Assembly: GCA_032718475.1 (NCBI GenBank)
Contig: JAUCBJ010001157.1
Location: forward strand, 1-45,349
Direction of reading: 5' to 3'
From: Nemertoderma westbladi
Taxonomy: Eukaryota; Xenacoelomorpha; Nemertodermatida; Nemertodermatidae
DNA length: 45,349 nucleotides
The translations under genes and the position numbers were made by a program. Positions 1 to 11,668 of this stretch are shown here, piece after piece. Numbering within the stretch: position 1 is the stretch's first letter; every line of letters starts with the position of its first letter. A model generated the notes under the pieces. It worked only from the letters and a program-made list of their open reading frames with translations, did not search any database and was not told the origin of the DNA.

Positions 1-1797
1 TCGGCACCACATCGGACCCAATCGGTATCACATCGGACCTTATGGGTACCACATCGGACCCAATCGGTACCACATCGGACCCAATCGGTACCACATCGGA
101 CCAAATCGGTACCACATTGGACCAAATCGGTACCACATCGGACCTTATGGGTACCACATCGGACCCAATCGGTACCACATCGGACCCAATCGGTACCACA
201 TCGGTACGACATTGGAACAAATCGGCACCACATCGGACCCAATCGGTACCAAATCGGACCAAATCGGTATCACATCGGACCTTATGGGTACCACATCGGA
301 CCCAATCGGTACCACATCGGACCCAATCGGCACCACATCGGACCCAATCGGTACCAGATCGGTATCACATCGGACCTTATGGGTACCACATCGGACCCAA
401 TCGGTACCACATCGGACCCAATCGGTACCACATCAGTACCACATCGGACCAAATCGGTACCACATTGGACCAAATCGGTACCACATTGGACCAAATCGGT
501 ACCACATCGGACCTTATGGGTACCACATCGGACCCAATCGGTACCACATCGGACCCAATCGGTACCACATCGGTACGACATTGGAACAAATCGGCACCAC
601 ATCGGACCCAATCGGTACCAAATCGGACCAAATCGGTATCACATCGGACCTTATGGGTACCACATCGGACCCAATCGGTACCACATCGGACCCAATCGGT
701 ACCACATCGGACCAAATCGGTACCACATTGGACCAAATCGGTACCACATCGGATCAAATGGGTACCATATCGGACCATATGGGTACCACATCGGACCAAA
801 TGGGTACCACATTGGACCAAATGGGTACCACATCAGACCCAATCGGTACCAATCGGACCAAATCGGTATCACATCGGACCTTATGGGTACCACATCGGAC
901 CCAATCGGTACCAAATCGGACCCAATCGGTAACACATCGGACCAAATCGGTACCACATTGGACCAAATCGGTACCACATCGGACCTTATGGGTACCACAT
1001 CGGACCCAATCGGTACCACATCGGACCCAATCGGTACCACATCGGTACGACATTGGAACAAATCGGCACCACATCGGACCCAATCGGTACCAAATCGGAC
1101 CAAATCGGTATCACATCGGACCTTATGGGTACCACATCGGACCCAATCGGTACCACATCGGACCCAATTGGCACCACATCGGACCCAATCGGTACCAAAT
1201 CGGTATCACATCGGACCTTATGGGTACCACATCGGACCCAATCGGTACCACATCGGACCCAATCGGTACCACATCAGTACCACATCGGACCAAATCGGTA
1301 CCACATTGGACCAAATCGGTACCACATCGGTACCACATTGGACCAAATCGGTACCACATCGGACCTTATGGGTACCACATCGGACCCAATCGGTACCACA
1401 TCGGACCCAATCGGTACCAAATCGGTATCACATCGGACCTTATGGGTACCACATCGGACCCAATCGGTACCACATCGGACCCAATCGGTACCACATCAGT
1501 ACCACATCGGACCAATCGGTACCACATGGACCAATCGGTACCACATGGACCAAATCGGTACCACATTGGACCAAATCGGTACCACATCGGACCTTATGGG
1601 TACCACATCGGACCCAATCGGTACCACATCGGACCCAATCGGTACCACATCGGTACGACATTGGAACAAATCGGCACCACATCGGACCCAATCGGACCAA
1701 ATCGGTATCACATCGGACCTTATGGGTACCGGGCATCGGACCCAATCGGTACCACATCGGACCCAATCGGTACCACATCGGACCACATCGGGGCCAC
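1..1797. repeat. 21-bp minisatellite array, truncated by window start
   Basis: Tandem copies of a 21-bp unit, atcggacccaatcggtaccac, with variants (ggacctt, ggaccaa, accttatgg) and units shortened by 9-12 bp. A recognisable longer block containing cggtacgacattggaacaa recurs at about 201, 570, 1042 and 1650, so there is irregular higher-order structure. Because the unit is a multiple of 3, long open frames run through it on both strands; they are artefacts. The array ends at 1797 in the linker-like sequence tgcaacctgctcctttccc. Confidence 0.97.
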
Positions 1798-1880
1798 TGC
1801 AACCTGCTCCTTTCCCTAAATTGAGAATATAACATTGAGGCGGGATATTAATTCGCCAAGATGGGATTTGCGTCCAGTCC
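1797..1880 (+). repeat. Linker-repeat (U) end fragment plus shared element terminus
   Basis: The array runs directly into tgcaacctgctcctttccc, the second half of the U repeat found across the window. Next come aacattgaggcgggatatta and gggatttgcgtcca. Nearly the same string follows a U-like sequence at about 38465-38512, and a shorter form is at about 15915-15955. It looks like the terminus of an element family. A 23-C run follows. Confidence 0.75.
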
Positions 1881-1901
1881 CCCCCCCCCCCCCCCCCCCC
1901 C
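1879..1901 (+). repeat. Poly(C) run, 23 nt
   Basis: Uninterrupted C run directly after the gggatttgcgtcca terminus. It is one of seven C or G runs of 14-23 nt in the window. Confidence 0.95.
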
Positions 1902-2289
1902 GTTTCAAATTATTTCAAACAATGCATTTGATAACGTTTTCTCTTTCAAACTTCTTGCCTTCCCTTCCGCAGACTGGAGAACTGAAGATTGTCTCTAGTG
2001 CATGTGTTATATATCAGTCAGTCAGTATATAGTACAGTATAGTATAGTATAATTATACAAATACAATAACTGCCAAGCTCATTGTGTATACCTGCAGACG
2101 GGTACAGTACTGTATAAGTAGGGGCAATAGTCTCTGCATTAGATATTGTAGTATCTAGTACCTACTGCAGTGCAGTACCGGTTACCAGCCTGACATGTTG
2201 TCAGAAAGACTAACAATTACTGAATTACTGATACGAGTTTGGTCAGTTGGCTGGTTGGTGCTGGAACTTGTTATTTACATCCTAAATTG

Positions 2290-2405
2290 CTATTTTATGG
2301 CCGATGTGGCTCCGATGTGGCCCCGATGTGGTCCGATGTGGCCCCGATGTGGTCCGATGTGGTCCGATTTGGTCCGATGTGGTACCGATTGGGTCCGATG
2401 TGGCT
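2290..2405 (-). repeat. Inverted remnant of the 1-1797 array
   Basis: Units such as gatgtggtccgatgtggtac and ccgattgggtccgatgtgg are the reverse complement of the 21-bp array at 1-1797. Together with the intervening U fragment they make an array-linker-inverted array layout, with a right arm of only about 115 bp. Confidence 0.9.
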
Positions 2406-2409
2406 TTTA

Positions 2410-5400
2410 GACGGACCCGTATGGCTGTATGGGATGGGAAGGATCTATGTTCACCCAAGATCTAAGTTCGTTGTTCTCGTTCAGGATCTAAGGTGCTCTA
2501 GGATCTAAAGCCGGGGAACTCTTTCCCAATAATCTCTACCGGTATCTGTCTGTGTCTAGCTAGGCCTATCTGCCTATAAAGATGTATACTATACCTGTAT
2601 ACTCACGCAACAACTACCTGTCTGGTCTGCTGGTGTCTGCCTGTAATGTGAATACCGTACCGTAGTTAATACTGTAATAGTACAGTAGTGCAGTACTGCT
2701 ACTACAGTATTTCCCTTTATTGACTATAGACCGTATACAGGTATCCCAGGTTAGAAATGCTTCGGCTAATACGGTACGTGGCTCACGCAAATATTATTGT
2801 GAATTAATATATAATATAATTATATATGGCAGTAGTATTTGTTAATTAACTAAACCCAATCCAAATGGTGTGGTAACAAATAACACCAGACATTAGTGAA
2901 TATGACAATATAATTGTGATTTACCTGTTTAATACAGAAGGAGTAGGCAGGCCTAAGTAAAATGTACAAGTAATAAAAGTGATTTCCCCCCAGCGAAAAC
3001 CCCTTCTGGCAATTGCGCTGAACCGACACACCTTTTGGCTATGGGAGAGTGTTAGCCAATGAGGTGAGCTTATTGAAGAAACAGCCAATTAGAAGCCCAG
3101 AAATACTTCCATAGGCTGAAACGACACCCCAATTGGAAATATGCGTCCGGTCCAGGTGCCTGAATAACGACACTATTCCAGCATTTAAATAAATATATAT
3201 ATAATAATATAAAAAATATATAATTTTTTTCCTTAAATAAATATAAAGTTTTGGTCCTTCGTGAGTGACGTGGGTGTCTGGTTTTTCTCGCCGAAGGTGA
3301 AGTGATAATATGTTTCAACACACAAACCACCAATCGAGCTCACATCATCGATATACAGCACTGACCGATGAAATGTTCGTTAATTTATTTATTATCGAAT
3401 CTCTGTAGCCTTGTACAGTATTAGATAGCACAATAGAAAGTAACATTTACTATATACAGTACATAGGTACTCTCGTACAAGGTTCAGTGAAAATCGGCAT
3501 ACAGTATATCTTCTGGCCTACAGTTACAGTATATTACGGGTCATTGTGTGTTAAGCTTTACGATTAAGATTACAAGGATAAATTATAAAAATTTTCAAAT
3601 TGACTGCCAGGCAAGGCAATTCAGTTTTACCGTACCGATATTTAACAGCCTCGCATTAACAATTACGTTATCCTTCATAAACTTCCCGCTTCATAAATAG
3701 GCCCCAGGTACCCCTCATCGCCCCAAATCCACCCCCTGCATTATTGTTCAATGTAAAAAATACAAATATTTAAAAAATTCATTATATTTCACAAAAATTT
3801 TAAAAAATTCAAAAGTTTCATGGGTAAATTATCCATATCATGAATTTTTTAAACCCTACTTTTGTTCACACAACACTTGCATCAGTCTATGGATAACGCC
3901 GTTGCAGCCAAAGTTTCCCACTAACACTCAAGTTTGTACGTACACACTTAAAGCAGCTACATTAAGTAATGAGACAACATTTATACAGTAGTAGTCCAAC
4001 TATGTCCAACTAACTTTGTATCAACAACTGTGGGACAGTTCAAGGGCAATTCAATTTTTTTTGTTCAGCAACTTTCTCGCATCAATTTAAACATTGAAAC
4101 AAAGTCTTCGTACAGTATTAGTGACTTTGAGCGTTTGAGACCATTTATGGGCGGTAAATTTAAACAAGGTTCAGGGCTTATACAGGTACTATATGCAACG
4201 TGTAATGATTTTGAGTTCATTGTTGGGAGTTAGTGTGTCTTCCCCCCTGCCTCACAGTCAACAACCAAGAAAGATGATGACCTTTTGGGTTGGCTACGAT
4301 GCTTCTTGTAAAGATAACTCGCCGACCCAATTATGTAATGGGTCATTACCGGTTTATTGCTTCATTATAATAAAATTGGTAGAAATTTGTAAGAAAATAT
4401 AGTAAAAAAAATAAATATTTGTCCGATTTTATTACGTAGTATTAAATAATTATTGTGAACGTCACGATAACTCCCAAGGATGTAGATACATCAATATTAC
4501 ACTTTGCTACCTACAGGCTACAGTATCTCCCATATACCTTGCTTAAATTTACCGCCATTATAAATATGACCACAACCGTACACACTACCGGTACTGAACA
4601 TAGATTTTTGTCCATATGTTGATGCTACAAAATTACTGAGTGAGACTGCAATTTGTCTCATAAACGTAGATGAATTGAGTTTGTACCAACTTATGTTAGT
4701 ACCGGAAAATTAGTGGAGGACTTTATCTTCAACGGATTCCTCCAATCGAGTTTCACATTCACTGCCTCGTAGATTTTCCGACATCTATTTTGGGTCCAAC
4801 TTTATCAAATTTTCTGAGTTTGAACAGTTTCGGGGGTTCGTGTTTTGGTATCAATTCGCAGTGGTGAGAAATGTGCTGCGGGTCCCCTTTATATTCGATA
4901 TGATGGTCCTGGACGTCATTCATCTAGATGAAAGGGAATGATCAATATAATAATAAATTTTTTTATTTTTTTATTTTGCATTTTATTATTATTTTGTTTT
5001 TACATTACATATGCTGAGCATGAGATTTTGGCCTATAGAAGACAATAGATACAATAAATTTTGTAAATAAAATCGTTGCCCAGGGAACATGTACTATAAT
5101 GCATATTGTTTCAAAAATAGTTTGTCATTGTTCATAGTTTGGGTTATATGACGTCGTGGTACATATGCCAGGAATAAAATTAATGCTACCGGAACCATGA
5201 AAGCGAACAGAATGAATCCAAGTTTTCTTTCAAAAGTTTTCATCACTTTATTTACCATTACCTACAATTTTATCTAAAGAATATTGGTGGTAGTTTCTTT
5301 ACCTTAGAATTTGTTGACGTCAACAGAAAATATAAATTTTCCACGGCCTTTCTGATACTAATAAGAGATGGAATATGAATTATTTATTTCAGAGTTTACG

Positions 5401-7198
5401 GACGAGCGATATAAATATCCTGCAGACCGGCAGACTACACCAATACATAGCCATCTGTCAAGGCTTTTACGGGAGGCTAACCCACGTTCGCCGCTACGAG
5501 TCTATAACTCTTAATGAGTGTTATCAAGTGCCTTGGGGTACCTGCCGCACAGCAGGAACACTCACGAAAGTATATGTGTATATATATATTATCTAATATA
5601 TGTATCTGAACTGAATGTACAATCAATCACTGTAAGTATATAGCTTCAGTGCTTATAAACTGCTTCAAGGGAGGAAAGTGACAGTTACGTGAAAACCGTT
5701 CCGTTATATTGTGTTGTTGGTAGGACACTAAGTTGGACTTAGTGCAAGGTAAGCGCACAGTTCACTTGTGCTGCATACATAGTGTTAATAGATGATAGTT
5801 ACTAGTTGGGGAATAATATTGCAGTACTATGGACGCACACACTCGCACTAAAATGAACCGAATCTATTACAGACAAGGCGCAGTCAGCACTAACCGTGTG
5901 GAAATCGAGTTGGTTTGATCTCTGGTCTTGTAAATTCATCAACAATGAAGTGAAGATTTTATTTATTCCACATTGGATAAAATTTGTACATACATTAAAA
6001 CAATAAATAAATAAAATCGGATTAAATTATGGCTGTAGCTACTGAAACTTTTAGTCAGGGTTTATTAACAGAACTTGTATAATATGTAAAATACTTTAAG
6101 AGTTGAGAGGCATTGAATCGTCCCCATGGGTTAGTGTGATTGGACGTTCTAAGATCATTAAAAACAGAGCTTGTCTGAGTGGTGAGCTCACCGACTGTGT
6201 AGCATCACAATAATTCATCAACAATAGTAAAGCAATAATATAGTAAATAATGTAATACAGCAAGCTACAATGCATGCAGCAAGCTGAAATATCACGAGTC
6301 CTGCAAGTTACATGACTCGCAACAGGCTTAATATGATTAGGTTATGCCTGGAAATAATGGGATGAACATCGACTATATAAGCAAGCAATACTGCAAAAAT
6401 AGAACAGCCAAAAGGGCATAAGAATACCTTTACCGGTAGTTACCAATGAGAGTTCAGCACTACCATAACTGCTGCTAGGCAACATATAAACAAGGTTCAC
6501 GGTGGTATACAATATGAGTTAGGCATAAATACCATACGCACGGAAATTGAATGATTCTCTGATAAAAAATATAAGATTTCGATATACAGTTAGCGTGTGC
6601 AGCAAAACGATCACTAAGCATCAACATCAACGAACTATACGACTGGAGATCAAAGCGGGTATTTCAAATTGCTTATTATAGTATGTCATATGCCTGTATG
6701 CTATGCCATGATTAGATCAGTACAGCAGTAAGTACCGGTGCTGCTGTACTGCCATGACTGCTGTTTGGCCAGTAGGCTGAGCGACAGATGCAGGGCAGCA
6801 GGGCGAGATTGGAGATTGGGGTGAAATTAACTTCTGCTACACTACAACCAACAACTGCACTTTACTACGTACCGGTACTATTAGGCCTACAGTATTACGA
6901 CTTGACTACTAGTACTAGCTGACTTCCGGTAGTACTGTTACTGCAGTACTGTACGCTGTACGGTACCGTAGAACTACAGGTACTACTACAGTTAGTAGGC
7001 TGAGATGACTGGGGAGTCATTTCAAGAGGGGGTTATCTCAGCCTTGTACACCGGCAGCCAATCATAGTTAGTAAGTAGCAGAAGTAGAGAGGTCATGATC
7101 AGTCAGTACCGGACCGTTACTGCGGTAGCGCACTGCCTAAACGTTGTTATTGAAGATCATGATTTTCAATGATTAATAATAAGGTTTAAAATTTAAGA
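2410..7198. other. Intergenic stretch with no recognised gene
   Basis: AT-rich sequence with no open frame that resembles a known protein. Two CCAAT boxes (agccaat at about 3053 and 3084) lie close together, but no gene can be placed downstream. A 73-codon frame at 5375-5596 has no recognisable domain. Short palindromic words (cagtactgta, gtaccgta) are frequent, especially at 6880-6990. The last kilobase should hold the promoter of the TSEN54-like gene, but no TATA box or initiator stands out. Confidence 0.6.
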
Positions 7199-8797
7199 AT
7201 GGATAGCGAAGAATTCGAACCTATGAACATATCAACCAACACATCGACTACCGAACTAACTCTTCTCGACGCTAAAGAACTCATTGATATCCATAGACAC
7301 CGCGATGTTGTTCTCCCGAGCTGCCAGGTCAGTCGCGAGAACATTAACGATGGGTCTGTAAGACAACGAGAATTGGTTGACGATGCCCTGGAAGAACGCA
7401 CGAGACTGCTAGCTAATGAGAGAGTCATAAAACAAGGGAACATAGGCAGTGCCCAGTGGTTACCGGATGCTGGTCGCGTTCAGCTGGATATTAAAAGAGG
7501 TCCGGTTTGGGCCTCGGGGAAGTTTGCTTATTCGTTGGGCGGCCGAGATTATTTAACATTTGAGGAAACTTTGTTTCTTATGGAAACTGGTCAGTTGGAA
7601 CTTTGGTACAACGGCGAACTGCTGTCGTTGCAAGAAGCTTTCGATACTTTTATTCCTGACTTGTTGATTCTCGAGGAATATCAGGTTTATGGTCATTTAA
7701 TGCGTCTCGGATACACTGTTATTCGAGTAAAACAAGCTGCAGTTAACTCAGATATGCCAGTACTAAAAACTACAAAAGAATTACCAGAATGTTATAAAAA
7801 TCATAATGAATCTAGAAATTGGTATAAAACTGAAAGTATGAACAATTCCCAACAGACTATGGCAGAAACTCTTACAATTAGTTTGACTTCATCAACCAAT
7901 AAACGACCTGCCAACTCGCCATTAACTCCACCAGCAAGCCAAGATAAATTAAGTAAACTCGAAGCCCAAAGTCTCCCCTGTGTATCGCTAGGAGGCGGTG
8001 ATTATAGTGAACCCCTGTCTCAGCTAAATCTGGAGTCCCTAATAAACGATGACCTGAAAGGTTCGCAACGAGTGGCTTACACGAGTTGGGATTGGCATAA
8101 AATAAAGTTCCCCGAAATTAAAAAGAACTCGTACAATGCATCAACTAGACTGCATGCTGATAGGGTTAATTTAATACCCGAAGCCATTCGAAATGCAATT
8201 AATTTAGCGACGAACCCCGATGGGGCATCGCAAACAGGTAATAATGATAACCAACAAGTCTCTGATTGCGAACATCTAAGTGGCGTAAATGTAGAAAAGG
8301 AGAGGGAATTAACGGTGGAATCGACTGTAATAAGGAAATGCGCTCGGCAGTCTCAGGCGAAAAATTGGAGCCAATTCAAAGCAGAGTGCGCGGGTTTGGG
8401 ACGGAGAATGGTTGCCATGGAGCGATCGTTACGGACTGGGTGGGTGCAACCACTGCTGGACTCAGGCGATCGGAGTGGATTCCCAGCTGTCTACGACCAG
8501 ATTAAACTCGGAGATGAGATTCATCTGAGCGTCGATCGCAGGAATATTACATCTAGTGATACAATTGCCATTAAATATGAAGTTTATAAACCCAACAGGG
8601 TGTATAAGAAAACAAATCCTGGCAGACCGGATTACAGACTAGCTGTGGTCAGCTGTGCTGAGACAATGCCGGCCTTGGGGCTTATTATGTCTGCCACTAG
8701 GTCAACTAATGGTGTACCAATACTGTGGGCCATTGTCGACCATGGTGATATTATGATATATACGATATCCGATGCCGATATCCCATGCTTAACATAA
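7199..8797 (+). CDS. TSEN54: tRNA-splicing endonuclease subunit Sen54 (TSEN54-like), single exon
   Basis: The 532-residue frame has no intron. In the known family, Sen54 is a structural, non-catalytic subunit of the nuclear heterotetrameric tRNA-splicing endonuclease, paired with Sen2, that removes introns from pre-tRNAs. The N-terminal Sen54 domain is clear at about residues 70-180: QWLPDAGRVQLDIKRG (86-101), a FEETLFLMETGQLELWYNG block (121-139), and EEYQVYGHLMRLGYTVIR (159-176). The middle, about 190-420, is low-similarity and polar, as usual for this protein. The C-terminal domain is also typical: KTNPGRPDYRL (471-481) and VPILWAIVDHGDIMIY (506-521). Human TSEN54 is of similar length, about 526 residues. 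The first ATG gives an acidic N-terminus; no better start is visible. Lack of introns could be ancestral loss or retroposition. The frame is intact, so I read it as functional. Confidence 0.93.
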   Translation: MDSEEFEPMNISTNTSTTELTLLDAKELIDIHRHRDVVLPSCQVSRENINDGSVRQRELVDDALEERTRLLANERVIKQGNIGSAQWLPDAGRVQLDIKRGPVWASGKFAYSLGGRDYLTFEETLFLMETGQLELWYNGELLSLQEAFDTFIPDLLILEEYQVYGHLMRLGYTVIRVKQAAVNSDMPVLKTTKELPECYKNHNESRNWYKTESMNNSQQTMAETLTISLTSSTNKRPANSPLTPPASQDKLSKLEAQSLPCVSLGGGDYSEPLSQLNLESLINDDLKGSQRVAYTSWDWHKIKFPEIKKNSYNASTRLHADRVNLIPEAIRNAINLATNPDGASQTGNNDNQQVSDCEHLSGVNVEKERELTVESTVIRKCARQSQAKNWSQFKAECAGLGRRMVAMERSLRTGWVQPLLDSGDRSGFPAVYDQIKLGDEIHLSVDRRNITSSDTIAIKYEVYKPNRVYKKTNPGRPDYRLAVVSCAETMPALGLIMSATRSTNGVPILWAIVDHGDIMIYTISDADIPCLT

Positions 8798-8971
8798 GAT
8801 CTGTGAGGTAACTGTTTTATTGGGATCTATGTCTGCAAATTCTCCGTTCTCTTATATATTTTATAAATTAACTTTCATCTTAACACTTCATTAGTATTAC
8901 AGCGTATTGTTGTGTTGGGTGTTGCCCATTGTAACTGTAGAGGACCCCATAAAATTACATATATTTTAAAA

Positions 8972-9079
8972 CAATCAAAACATTGAATTCACATCTCTCG
9001 GAGGTATTGGGTTCGATCCCCGCAGCAATCAAAACATTGAATTCACATCTCTCGGAGGTATTGGGTTCGATCCCCGCAT
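8972..9079 (+). repeat. Two tandem 54-bp copies with a tRNA-type B box
   Basis: A 54-bp unit starting caatcaaaacattgaattca and ending gggttcgatccccgca occurs at 8972 and again at 9026. GGTTCGATCCC is a Pol III B box. This looks like a short tandem duplication in the tRNA-like head of the SINE that follows. Confidence 0.85.
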
Positions 9080-9300
9080 GGTCCAGGGCAGTATTCGTTT
9101 CTGCACGAATGTTTTAAAGGGACTGCCTAGGGCGTATATCTGCCTTGCATCCTTAAATGGTAGCTAAATGAGTATTGGAGTTTCCTCCGGGGAGTATAGT
9201 TCTGGGGGGACCGCACTGAAAATATGTCGTCAGATTTTGTGTGTAATCCTTGGCCTAACGGCAGAAGAAAATTTACTCCTTACTTTATTTTTTTACTTTA
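9045..9300 (+). mobile_element. tRNA-derived SINE, probable
   Basis: After the B box (ggttcgatcccc) the sequence continues through a non-tRNA body containing ggactgcctagggcgtatat, tagctaaatgagtattggag and cttggcctaacggcagaaga, ending in a T/A-rich tail near 9300. A clear A box is not visible, so the 5' end may be rearranged by the 54-bp duplication. Called from the B box plus composite structure; the family was not identified. Confidence 0.55.
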
Positions 9301-9421
9301 ACAATCGTTTCTAACAACATTAAAATTCTGGAATAAATACAACTTGTACATATATAATTCATACATTATTCACCATGTCCTTGAATATAGTGTCATTGTT
9401 CAGCATTCAGGTACTTGAACT

Positions 9422-9442
9422 CCCCCCCCCCCCCCCCCCCCC
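9422..9442 (+). repeat. Poly(C) run, 21 nt
   Basis: It lies about 45 bp before the foldback element at 9486. The related copy near 34286 also has a poly(C) run upstream, followed by the same words, cttaatgagattgc. Confidence 0.95.
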
Positions 9443-9485
9443 TCCCAAATTTTTATACAAATCTTAATGAGATTGCATGAAATAA

Positions 9486-10022
9486 AAAGGTGTCTTCGGT
9501 TATATTTCACCAGTTATACTCCAGTTATTCTTGAACCTTATCGCGATTTGTTGGTACCAATTAATAGTAAGCTGAATGTGCAAGGATTCCTGAAATGTAA
9601 AATCATTTGAAGTTGGTTTGGAAATAGCCGAGATATGGGCATTTGAAAGTTGCATGTATTTACTTCCACTGCAGGCCATTTATTCTATTTAATACATTCA
9701 TCATATTCTGGAACATTTTGTTTATCCCAGACGTAGCTGGGCAACAATGCAATGCTTCTTTAAACAGACTTTAAACATACATGTAGCTATTCATACATAA
9801 ACAAAATGTTCTAGAATATAGTGTTTTTATTTAATAGAATAAAACAGCCCGCGCAGGTGCAAAATCAGGCAACCCTTGAACGCTCATATCTCGGCTATTT
9901 CCCAACCAAATTCAAATGTTTTTACATTTTTGGAATCCTTGCATGGTGGGCTTTCTATTTCTACCAACGATCGATCTATCGAATCTATCACGATAAGGTT
10001 AATGAATAACTAAAACTGGTTT
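9486..10022. mobile_element. Foldback/MITE element, copy 1
   Basis: Long inverted repeat. The left arm starts aaaaggtgtcttcggttata and includes gcaaggattcctgaaatgta and atagccgagatatgggcat. The right arm carries the complements: ctcatatctcggctatttcc, ttggaatccttgcatgg and cgataaggttaatgaataac. Even the centre pairs (tggaacattttgttta with taaacaaaatgttcta). Arms are about 200 bp with a loop of about 65 bp. No intact protein. A second copy is at 34286-35222. Confidence 0.85.
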
Positions 10023-10965
10023 ACTGTGGAAGGTCACCCATGGTGGTGAACAGGCATTCCTTTGGGAAACAGAGTGGAAGGGTTTAACGTGGAAGATCAC
10101 CCATGGTGGTGAACGGAACAGCCTTTCCTTTGCGAAACAGAGTGGAAGTGTTTACTGTTGAAGATCACCCATGGTGGTGAACCGGCATTCCTTTAGGAAA
10201 CAGAGTGGAAGGGTTTACTGTGGAAGATCACCCATGGTGGTGAACAGGCATTCCTTTAGAAAACTGATTGGAAGGGTTTAACGTGGAAGATCGCCCATGG
10301 TGGTGAACGGAACAGCCATTCCTTTGCGAAACAGAGTGGAAGTGTTTACTGTTGAAGATCACCCATGGTGGTGAACCGGCATTCCTTTAGGAAACAGAGT
10401 GGAAGGGTTTACTGTGGAAGATCACTCATGGTGGTGAACCGGCATTCCTTTAGGAAACAGAGTGGAAGGGTTTACTGTGGAAGATCACCCATGGTGGTGA
10501 ACAGGCATTCCTTTAGAAAACAGATTGGAAGGGTTTAACGTGGAAGATCACCCATGGTGGTGAACGGAACAGGCATTCCTCTGGGAAACAGAGTAGAAGG
10601 GTTTACTGTGGAAGATCACGCATGGTGGTGAACAGGCAATGCTTTGAGAAACAGATTGGAAGGGTTTAACGTGGAAGATCACCCATGGTGGTGAACGGAA
10701 CAGCCATTCCTTTGCGAAACAGAGTGGAAGTGTTTACTGTTGAAGATCACCCATGGTGGTGAAACGGCATTCCTTTAGGAGACAGAGTGGAAGGGTTTAC
10801 TGTGGAAGATGACCCATGGTGGAGAACAGGCATTCCTTTAGGAAACAGTGGAAGGGTTTACTGTGGAAGATCACCCATGGTGGAGAACAGGCATTCCTTT
10901 AGGAAACAGTGGAAGGGTTTACTGTGGAAGATCACCCATGGTGGAGAACAGGCATTCCTTGGCCT
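10014..10965 (+). repeat. 63-bp minisatellite, about 15 copies
   Basis: Unit of about 63 bp with core gaagatcacccatggtggtg and gcattcctttaggaaacaga. Variants of about 66 bp carry an extra gaac (gaacggaacagccattcc), and the last three units are shorter. The first unit starts right at the right end of the foldback element, so the array may have grown from its terminus. Short open frames here are artefacts. Confidence 0.95.
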
Positions 10966-11094
10966 AACAAGTCTAAAAGATTCTCCAATTCAAATAGTAT
11001 TATTCGAAGAAATTATTGGAAAGGAAAGAAACAACTTTTGTCACTAATCATACATTCAATGTAAATACAGAAATAATTTCCCAATTAATACGTA

Positions 11095-11190
11095 TGTTAG
11101 TCAAACAGCTTAGCACAATGAACACACTTCCAACCTGGAGGTTACCAGTTCGATCCCACTTGGACGTCAATGTTAATTTTGATACGCTAT
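11095..11190 (+). mobile_element. tRNA-derived SINE remnant, weak
   Basis: cagcttagcacaatgaacac resembles an A-box region. 35-40 bp later comes taccagttcgatcccacttg, a good B box. The rest is too short or decayed to assign a family. Confidence 0.4.
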
Positions 11191-11368
11191 GCTCATCTAA
11201 ACTATAATAACACAATTCCACTCAATACTCATTCACCCAAAATAGCAATAAATATTAATTAACATTTAATATATCTCATGGACATTGCTTCCATGTCCAC
11301 CGTTCCCCCGGTGACTTTCCCTTTATACTTGTCGAGAATGAAAGTATTACATTCCCTCCCTTTTATTT

Positions 11369-11668
11369 TTACAAATCTAAGAGAGTGAAAGTTGATTCCG
11401 ATAGTATTAAGTAAATGTAGTTGCTATAACACTTCCGGCTGCCAACCTTATCATCAACGTTATTAACCGACTGTATAAGTTTATCATCGACGACCATCTG
11501 TCGCCCAGCTGCCGAACTCAACTCCGCCCCCTCTTCCAGCCCACGTATCGCCCCAGAAAGTCGTTTATTCCTCTGTTCTCCTCCGATGTCGATGTCACGT
11601 GATGTGTACCACTCCTTCCCGTATCCACCAGATATTAATTTGCTCATATTAACTTGATCTCTTATCTT
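11369..11668 (-). CDS. C7orf57: C7orf57-like terminal exon
   Basis: The exon reads KIRDQVNMSKLISGGYGKEW and continues with SRDIDIGGEQRNKRL to a stop at 11369-11371. SKLISGGYGKEW is close to a segment I recall near the C-terminal third of vertebrate C7orf57. The acceptor could be at 11668 (gcgaag, phase 0) or 11675 (ttacgcag, better consensus, different phase). The last residues (CYSNYIYLILSESTF) may be intron read-through if a further exon exists. Confidence 0.72.
   Translation of the reverse strand, partial: KIRDQVNMSKLISGGYGKEWYTSRDIDIGGEQRNKRLSGAIRGLEEGAELSSAAGRQMVVDDKLIQSVNNVDDKVGSRKCYSNYIYLILSESTFTLLDL

Noticed and set aside
42-1832. Long open frames on both strands (up to 535 codons)
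   Set aside because: They are readings of a 21-bp tandem repeat whose length is a multiple of 3; no start context, no domain, and all frames stay open together.
2195-2508. Two overlapping plus-strand frames
   Set aside because: They read through the inverted remnant of the 21-bp array and random sequence.
5375-5596. 73-codon frame as a gene
   Set aside because: No homology recognised, low-complexity end (VYVYIYII), no splice or promoter context.
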